A DNA stretch of 64,000 bases from Carallia brachiata (lineage: Eukaryota; Streptophyta; Magnoliopsida; Malpighiales; Rhizophoraceae): positions 558,001-622,000 of the forward strand of contig JADCRB010000153.1 of NCBI GenBank assembly GCA_021464245.1. Reading direction: 5' to 3'. Positions 56,466 through 64,000 of this stretch are shown piece after piece (position 1 is the first letter of the stretch; every line of letters starts with the position of its first letter). The position numbers and the translations under genes are program-made. The notes under the pieces were generated by a model. The model made no database searches, was not told where the DNA came from, and saw nothing but the letters and a program-made list of their open reading frames with translations.

Positions 56466-57828
56466 GTTTTCTTTGCATCAGTTGGATGCCTGGTGTAAAA
56501 TAAGTTGCGGGTGCTTATAGTGCCTGGGTAAGTTATAGTATGATATTGGCAGTGACTTCTTTATCTGAAATACAGTTCGTCTCTGAGGATCAATGGTCCA
56601 CAGTTGTGGTCCATGGTATGGAACAATGTTCCTTGGATGATTTTGCTGGGAATATTTACCATACGTAGCTTCATCTTGCAAATATAGAAACACTGAACAC
56701 GAAGCTCCCAGAGAATGCCATGAAGGCAGTTTTATGTTACTCACAACTCTTGTGGATTGCGAGATTGCTTGGGAATTGGCATAGTTTTATGCGTAGTAAA
56801 GTAGATGGTCAGTGTCCAGGTGGATTTTGTTGTTCGCACCTTCTGCTCCACATCGACACTAGAGTACGGGTGTGAAAAAAAAAAGAAATATATATATATA
56901 TTCACAGCAGTGAACATGTTAATATTGTGAAATTCCCTCTTCTAATAAATCAGATCCAATACCAAGATAACACTTGCCCACAACCAGAAACGGCCTGCAC
57001 ATTTTCTTATTGAGCGGGATTGATTTGGCAACCTCATAAGTAATCCTTTTCAATGTAAGAGAGTAAATTGATGAGCCCTTGTGAGCAATTCTTGCCTTTC
57101 CATTATCTTGTAATCTTGGTTCCTTATCGAGCCTGGTGAGGATATAGCCAGGACCTTATTATGAACAATGCCTTCCAATTAAGACCTTGCATTGTGCTCT
57201 CACTTTCACATTTTCTTAAGGACACAACGACTCAGAACATGGAGTTAGGATTGAATTGAACGTCCGTGATTTTCCAAATTACCCTAACATATTGATTTTG
57301 CATACCCTCAGTCACTATTGCTACGAATTACTAATCTAACAGATTAGGTTCCAGGACTTGAGGAGTACGAAAACCCCCTTTTGTTTTCGAGAATATCAAC
57401 AGAACACGAAACGGAGAACAACGAATACAGAAAACACTGCCTATGCCTGCCATTCATATGCTGCCGTTGCAATGCCCTACGTGAGGGTTTATGTAAGATG
57501 GGAAGAAAGGAAAGACGCCTTGGCACCAAAATGAAGTAGAGGCCATGGTCATTTCACTACACATTACCTACAGTTGACAACTGGATAGGTGATCCAGGCA
57601 CAAGGAAAAAAAAAAAAAAACTCACCCCTGACAATGAAAAGACAATGCTTGGTATGTTTAAAATGAGAAAACATGCTTCTTGCCAAGTTTCATATGTGCT
57701 GATCACAAATACAAAATTGACGAAGGAAAGACCATAAGAGAAATCTACAATATCATGCGGCACTCACACTGTCAGGCGAATTTCCAGGACACCTAGTCAT
57801 CAGTTTTGTCTGCCTTCGAATTAACAAA
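56466..57828. other. Convergent 3' flanks of p23-B and CPB
   Basis: Roughly 56466-57100 is p23 3' UTR and flank, partly shared with 39730-39935, with a short (TA)n tract at 56889-56900. About 57560-57828 is probably the CPB 3' UTR. Small open frames between them (57344-57529) show no family features. Confidence 0.5.
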
Positions 57829-60800
57829 TCAAGTGTCAGGAAGTCTCATAACCACTTCAGCTGGCGGTCGTAAAGTGCAAACCATCTCTCTTGTTTTTCC
57901 AAAATAAACCTGTAATCGGGAGGACAAACATGTTAGAATTGATAAAAATAGCAAAAAAAATTTTAAAAATCTACATAGCTGGCATTCGAAGAATTAATCA
58001 GGTTCCCAACAGCACCACATGTACGCAAGCTAGTGGTTGAACAAATTACCTGATCGAGTGAGTTCCTGAGCTTACCCTCCATTTCCTCTATCATCCTTCC
58101 CATGTTGCAAAGATGACCATCTGCAACTGAGAGGTCCATATTCATCTACCAAAGGAGGGAAAAACAGGAAACGTCAACCATTGACTCAGATCGCAGGCAT
58201 ATAACACATGCATTCTTTGCACAATGGGATATTTATGAGTTTTTTTTTTCTCACTAAAAAATGCAGCCTGCCTTGCTGTACCAAAACAAAGCACTCAAAC
58301 ACCAATTTTTTACCAGACAAAGGGATAAAAGCTTTGAAATTCCCGTTTCTTTTAGCATTTGACAACATTTGTCATTCCATTAGTTTGTGCTTCTATGAAG
58401 AAAATATAATAACGGACCATGGATGCATTTACGATGGACCACATCAGACACATTTTTAAGCACTCCGTTGGTTTCTTTTAATGTATAAAAGCAAAATATA
58501 AGAAAACACATAATATAACGAACGGACACCAGACTAAAGTTCTAAGCTCCTAAGTCTCCAGAGTAATGCTGCAGAGAATCGCTATTGGCAGCGCAAAGTT
58601 CTAAGAGGCTAAAGACTAATTCTGTAGCACGTAACCGATCAATATTCTCTACCCAAACGTAAAATTATATACAACATCAACATGGGGGGGGGGAACAGAA
58701 ATGTAATATAACCTGTCGTCTTATAGACCCAGACAGACTGAATGTGCCAGATGACTGGTCGTTTGTTGTCAAAGACAGCATAACGGTACTCGTTAAACAA
58801 TAGTGAGCTGTTCCTTCTTCTTCTGGCCCCACCTACAGAACAAATTAAAGTTGCATCATCTTGGGATATATCTAAAGAAAACTGGAGGAAGAGGTTGAGC
58901 ATTTGCTCAACTGGTTAGGGGAGTGCCTCTCAACCATAGGTGGAGATTTAAACCCCACCTAACCTCATTTCCCCCTCCCAAATGCATAATAGGGCTCCTT
59001 ATAGACCAAAAAAAAAAAGAAAACTGGAGGAAAGAACATAAGAAGAGGGAGGTTGAGATTACAATCATTACATCAGGCTAGAACTCACCTCAATCACATG
59101 AATGGCATCCCATGCCCCATCCTGCAGGTAACCCCTTCGCCCCTGCCCTGTCTTTGAGCCATCTTCATTCGCGAAGATAATAGGACCAGTCAGAGCAATG
59201 ATTTTTTTTTACTATCACTGAACTGGGCAAAAAAGCTCACCTTTCTTTATCAAAAAGCAGGCTACGAAACCTTCATTATCATCTTCCCACATATAAACAG
59301 AGGAAATGCCTCCTTCATAGTACCTAGCAATAACTTGTTGATCAAATTGCCAAGCCATTTGAAAGCATAAATAAATGAAAATGACAAGAGAAAACTCTAA
59401 TGGAAGAGCATATTGAATAGCAGTTGAATGGAATTTAGGAACGCATTTATAAAGTATTCCTAGATTACAACAGTAGGATCAGCGAGAAAATAAACAATAC
59501 CATATAATAAATTTCCTCTACAGTAAAATCATAGTTTTGATGAAGACTTTTTTCCTGATGTTTCATATCAGAAATTGGAATATTGGAAATAGAATACCTA
59601 TGACTATATAATTACTCTTCTTCAACAAGGAAAGTTGTAGTTTATGCAATAGAACAAAAAGAAACTGACTTAAGGACGAGGTAAGTAAAGGACCTCACTG
59701 GTCACGATATATGGCAAAGATTTCATTTGCTTCAGCTTCAAGCTTCCTCAACTCGGAAGATGGATATGGTGCATCTTCCAAGGCTGGATGATACTTATTT
59801 GACCAAGGTGACCTAAAAGACAGCATATGTTAAAGAAGAACAACAACTATATTAACTTATAGCTGGTTATATGCATTTATAAATAGGAACGCCATGTCAT
59901 GTAGACTGAAAATTAAGGCACCATAACAGGGATAACACGAGCCATGCACCTCAACAGAACCAAAAAAAAAAAAAAGTTTCTAATTCCACATTAAAAAAAA
60001 AAGAGAAACATTTCCCATTTTCAAGTGTGCCCACAAACTTGTGTGGAATGAAGCATAGCCATGACAATGATCAGAGCTCAGTATCATAACTTGAAATCGC
60101 GCCCTTTACCCACAAAAAATGTACTTAGAGCATCTAAAATATAAACATCTTACCTGAAAACTCGTGTTCAGAAATTCGCAGAGGAGAAAGGAAAAAAAAA
60201 AAAAAGGAACAAAATCTCAATAAAAGTAACAGTTTTCCAACCTAGGAACAGCAGATTAACTCTCTACCAACCTACAAATAACAGAAACAATCAAAAGCGG
60301 TTACCTGTAAGAGTCAGCATCTCTGTTGTATTCACACAATATAAACTCCTTTCCACAATCCACATCACACAATACCTGTATGCTCAAATTGAAAAATTTT
60401 AATGACTTAAAAAAAAATGGTAACTTTGAAATTAAAGAACCAAAACATAAAATTCTGTAAAAAGACTATGAAAAAAGATAAATTGCAAACAAACCTTAAT
60501 ATCTGTCCTGAATAGCACTTTTAAAGTTTGTTTTCCACTCAGACATAACACTATAAAATTAAAACCAAGCGAACAAACTCCACTTTTCCTCTCTCTCTCT
60601 CTCTCCCTCCCCCTCTCCCTCTCTCTTCATTTTCTCGGAAACCAAACATAAGCCAAGAAAAACATGCGCATTTAAAACAGAAAAGGAACCACAGTCACAG
60701 GTAGCGGTATAAAAAAAAAAAAAAAAAGCCGAACAAACGTCCAAACCGAATCCAAAAAAAAAAAAGAAATATAACAACTGGAAATAAATTAAAATGAAGT

Positions 60801-60945
60801 TAGAGAGAGGGAAAACCTGAAGAGGGAGATCGACTTGGGAGAGGAGATCGGAGGAGTGGTGGGGCAAGAGGCTGAGGAGGGCGGAGAGAGCCGTTTCCGA
60901 TTGCTTTGGGTGTATTCTTCTCATCAATCCCATCGCTGCCTCCAT
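57829..60945 (-). CDS. CPB: F-actin capping protein beta subunit (CPB), complete
   Basis: Eight exons: 60817-60945, 60305-60375, 59699-59812, 59241-59323, 59089-59162, 58713-58832, 58050-58145, 57829-57909. All splice in phase, giving 255 aa, against about 256 in Arabidopsis CPB. Landmarks in order are [118 protein letters not shown] and the C-terminal tentacle [19 protein letters not shown] pairs with CPA to cap actin filament barbed ends in the cytoplasm. Intron 5 carries a SINE (58891-59015). The gene lies tail to tail with p23-B, outside the duplicated blocks, and shows no damage. Confidence 0.95.
58874..59032 (+). mobile_element. tRNA-derived SINE in CPB intron 5, with 17-bp target duplication
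   Basis: AAAGAAAACTGGAGGAA (58874-58890) is repeated exactly at 59016-59032. Between them lies a 125-base element: GAGGTTGAGCATTTGCTCAACTGG... with an A-box-like TGCTCAACTGGTTAGG, a B-box-like GGTGGAGATTTAAACCCC, and a poly(A) tail. It is in the opposite orientation to CPB. Long exact duplication, pol III boxes and A tail together identify a SINE; the exact duplication suggests a fairly young insertion. A relative lies at 63684-63812. Confidence 0.85.
60583..60625. repeat. CT-rich microsatellite in CPB intron 1
   Basis: CTCTCTCTCTCTCTCTCCC-type pyrimidine repeats on the plus strand. A second (CT)n at 60945-60960 lies just upstream of the CPB start codon, in its presumed 5' leader. Confidence 0.8.
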
Positions 60946-63683
60946 CTCTCTCTCTCTCTCTGTTTCCTTTCTTTTCTCTCTCTTTCCTTCCCTTCCCTAA
61001 TTTCCTTCCCCCTTCTCCTTCCGAACAAATTTAAAACACCAAAAAAATACAAACAAAACTTATTGTATAAAGCTAAGAGGAAATACGAAGCTTCCTTTCC
61101 TTCGAATTTTTTGCAAAACAGTAGAGAGAGAAAGAAACGAAAAATTAGACAGAGAGCGGAGTAATAATAAATTAATAATTAATAACTGATTAACGGCGTG
61201 TTTGTTTTATGATGGTCCGCGTTTCCCTCCCTTTGCTATATGGATATGGAAATAGTTGTTCTGAAATATAATCGAATCTTTATTTTGCCCGCCCTCCGCT
61301 AATTAATTCCACTGAAAATTAAATAATGATTCGAAATTGACTTCATTTATTAACTTTCTCTTTGGCATGTCACTTATGTTAATATTTTTTTTTTTTGAAA
61401 AATATTAACTTTTAGTTAACTATAAATTTATAATTTAAATGATATTAATAACATACCAATAAAAGAGAGTCAAGAATATTTTTAATTTTAATAACTATTT
61501 TCTCTCTCAACCAAACCAATTGTTTTAGGTGTAGGATATTTAAAAACGAAAAACTTTGGATTAATATCAAAAAAACAATCATCACTTTTACACTTTTTAA
61601 CAAATCTAATATAACTTTCAATAACTAATAAATATAATATAATTTAATTATTTTGTAATAAATCTAACACACTGTTAGTTAAAAATAACTAATTAAAAGT
61701 AAATGAATCCCTTAATATACATATATAACACGTTTATGTCTAAATCTAATACAGTTTAAAATCCTAAAATATCATACATGCATATGTATATACGAAGAGA
61801 TTCGGCTATTTTTAACTGACAGCGTGCTAAATTTGTTAAAGAATAATTAAATTATACTAAATTTATTAATTTTTAAATATTACGCTAAATTTATTAAAAA
61901 ATATAAAAATAATAATATTTTTTAATATTAACCCAAAAACTTTTAATTAACTACCCTAAAAGTAGGCCCCTTTTTTAATCCAACCTGCGTATTATAATTT
62001 CAAAATTTGAACACTTGAATAAAGTTTTTTCGGCCAAAAAATTTTTTTAACTTTACAAACTTTACAAAGTATTTTTAAAATTAGTGATATAGATAGTTAA
62101 ATAATTAAATTAATAAAAAAATAAATAAATTATTTGATTGAATAAAATTATATTATTATTTTTATTATTAAATAAATGAAGTCATATAAATTTTTTTTAT
62201 TACGTGTACAATTTTTGTTAATTGAATCCAGCAGCGGCTACGCTGACATTTTTTTTTTTTTTTACACAATGACCCGATAAAACATAAGTACGCCACTCGA
62301 ACTAAATTATCAGAAAGTCGTTATTGTAACCAGTACAAGCTGAATCCCCATTGGCTGCTGTGTATGTACATCTCGTGCAAAGTCTTGCGTCGTTAAATTA
62401 TTTACAATGCATTCTAAAACTGCAGACATCTTTTAAAACAAAATTCTATCTATTTGTCGATAAAGCAGTATTTTATTGGCTAAATGTGGAAGGAAATTCA
62501 ATTTAATTTCTCGTTGGGAAATGAAGCAAAAGTGTTTTAATTAAGGATACTGTTAGATGGTTGTCTATTAGAAAGTTATTAAGTAGTTGTCATTATACGA
62601 TATATTTTAAAAAATTATATAATAGATAAATAAAAATATGTAAAATAATATTAAAATTATCTGACGTGTTAAATGAAATTATATAGTATAATATGAAAAT
62701 AACAATAGTGATAATAAAATAATCAAAAAATTTTTTTATCAGCTAGACAAATAAAAATATACAACACACTATAAAAATTATATAACGTATTGAATAAAAT
62801 TATATAATATAATATAAAAATTACAATAATAATAACAAAATAATTAAAAAATTTTATTATTAACTGGACACTTAAAGGAAGTTCCTAACTAATAGTCAAA
62901 TAATATTTTCCTTTAATTAATTATGAAACTCAATGATCTTTGTAATCATCGTAACTAGACTTATCGGCGAAAGTTATGCCGTTAGGCGGGCCATCACATA
63001 ATAACACATATTATGAAAAGCACTTGATTTGAAGGGTAATATTATGCAGTCACGTAATTTATAATACGAAAAAAATACATAATTAATCGAATAATTTATT
63101 TATTTATTTTAACTCAATACATTTATTATAATATAACAATTCAAATCTCTACATATAAATTTTATGTCTACTATCGAATACTTACTTAACTTTTTCCTAA
63201 TTTGAATTGGTTCTTTGATGCATTGCATGTCACTATGTGGGGATGGGTGAACTGCGGCTTTCGGCTTTTAAATCCAGCTTTTACAGAAGAGTTGATATGA
63301 AAGCACAACAAGATGCAAAGCCCTGCAAAGAATTGGGAGATTGTTGCTGTTGGGTGGTGCTCGGCTGTTTTGTTTCCTCAACTTCGGACCCACATGCTGC
63401 CCAAAAGACAAGATCAAATGATTCGACCCCTAGGCCCTGTTCTGTTTTTTAAGTAATGCCATGACTTAAATAAAAGCAAAACGCCGGATGGATCAGGCAT
63501 CACCACATGGTAGGACCTGGTGCGTTTTCAGGGATTTGACATTTGCACTTTGTAACGTTGGAGAGACACTGGTAAGTGTGATAAGGTTAATAACAAAAAA
63601 AATTAACACTATAGGTTTAAGGACCCCAGTAACACACAAAATTGAGCAGAGGAAGGGAAAGCATAAAATGAATATTATTATGA
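60946..63683. other. CPB promoter side and AT-rich intergenic DNA
   Basis: The first ~200 bases are pyrimidine-rich and probably include the CPB 5' UTR. Further right is AT-rich DNA with no family resemblance. About 62555-62875 contains two diverged copies of an AT-rich unit (AAAATTATATAATAGATAAATAAAAATATGTA and AGCTAGACAAATAAAAATATACAAC...TTATATAACGTATTG), probably a MITE-like tandem. The open frame 63237-63452 is more balanced in composition but has no recognisable domain. Confidence 0.45.
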
Positions 63684-63812
63684 AGTTAAGTATTTGTTCA
63701 ACTGATTGAGGGAAGTGTTTTTTAACCAGCAGGTGGAGGATTCAAACTCCACATAACTTAAATTCTCCCTCCGCAAATGCTAATAGGCTTCTTGTAGATC
63801 AAAAAAAAAAAA
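63684..63812 (+). mobile_element. tRNA-derived SINE, second member
   Basis: GTTAAGTATTTGTTCAACTGATTGAGGG corresponds to GGTTGAGCATTTGCTCAACTGGTTAGGG in the CPB-intron SINE. Matching B-box region (AGGTGGAGGATTCAAACTCC), TCTCCCTCC...AAATGC and CTTGTAGATC plus a poly(A) run follow. Target duplication is not clear, so it is older or less precise at the ends. Confidence 0.75.
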
Positions 63813-64000
63813 TTGAAGATTGCTCACAGATCCCATAATCAATTACCAGCGGATGGACCAGCTATCCGATTGCAACTTAATTGAATTAAGGGCTGATCAT
63901 ACAGCAATCCGACTGCATGGCAACAAACTCTAGCATCAAGAGCAAAATCAGCATCATATAATTTTCATATACTTTTCATAGTGCAATCCGAGTGCATTGC
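63813..64000. other. Right-edge sequence, no gene recognised
   Basis: A short balanced-composition stretch containing GCAATCCGACTGCATGGC and GTGCAATCCGAGTGCATTGC, two related 20-mers about 75 bases apart. It may be the edge of a repeat or gene continuing beyond the window. Confidence 0.3.

Larger units (their letters stand above)
40105..57095. repeat. Segmental duplication, block B
   Basis: Tandem partner of block A in the same order and orientation (see block A for the matched landmarks). It is longer by about 1.4 kb, because of private insertions (42.2, 45.3, 49.5, 50.0 and 54.3 kb), intact p23 exons and tandem amplification at 53.1-53.6 kb, offset by block A-only insertions. Confidence 0.8.

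Noticed and set aside
63237..63709. Two small plus-strand frames near the right edge
   Set aside because: Balanced composition made them worth a look, but there is no recognisable domain, no upstream promoter block, and the second runs into a SINE.
1..64000. CRISPR arrays, operons, phage or organelle genes, or a dedicated metabolic gene cluster
   Set aside because: None seen. The genes have plant introns and unrelated functions, and the repeated units are explained by tandem duplication and transposons.

Overview
This window is nuclear DNA from a higher plant, most likely a woody eudicot. I lean towards Citrus or a relative from the look of the proteins, but cannot prove it. The evidence is AT-rich intergenic DNA full of short foldback (MITE-like) elements, genes split by GT-AG introns, and plant-specific families: a NAC factor, PPR-DYW proteins, plant sphingoid-base hydroxylases and plant actin capping protein. 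No prokaryotic, organellar or viral gene was recognised.

Layout. Bases 1-465 (minus) hold the first two coding exons of a CstF64-type mRNA 3'-end processing factor that runs off the left edge. Bases 4258-7501 (minus) hold a complete five-exon, membrane-tethered NAC transcription factor (601 aa). After an AT-rich stretch with several foldback elements, 12.2-49.4 kb (plus) is a tandem array of sphinganine C4-hydroxylase (SBH) genes. Four copies look intact (16.2, 24.6, 30.1 and 48.2 kb). Three are full-length pseudogenes (12.2, 20.0 and 40.6 kb). Several short exon relics lie between them (23.6, 23.9, 26.8, 29.4, 42.6 and 46.4 kb). Two near-identical intronless PPR-DYW genes (33.1-34.8 and 50.7-52.5 kb, minus) and two p23 co-chaperone copies (37.9 kb broken, 54.7 kb intact, plus) are interleaved. 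The right part holds a complete eight-exon gene for the F-actin capping protein beta subunit (57.8-60.9 kb, minus), then about 3 kb without a recognisable gene.

The main structure is a tandem segmental duplication. Block A (about 24.4-39.9 kb) and block B (about 40.1-57.1 kb) have the same order: SBH of the 3/4/6 type, SBH 3'-end relic, SBH exon-1 relic, SBH of the 5/7 type, PPR-DYW, p23. Since duplication the blocks have diverged by private MITE and hAT-like insertions, deletions, simple-repeat expansion and gene decay. Each transposon insertion has an 'empty site' in the other block.

The SBH copies would act at the endoplasmic reticulum to make phytosphingosine-type long-chain bases. The other genes are unrelated in function (RNA editing, HSP90 co-chaperoning, actin dynamics, organelle-stress signalling, polyadenylation). 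They look like ordinary neighbours, not a functional cluster. I found no convincing undescribed molecular system. The most interesting signal is birth and death of the SBH array, including a nonsense codon shared by two pseudogenes.
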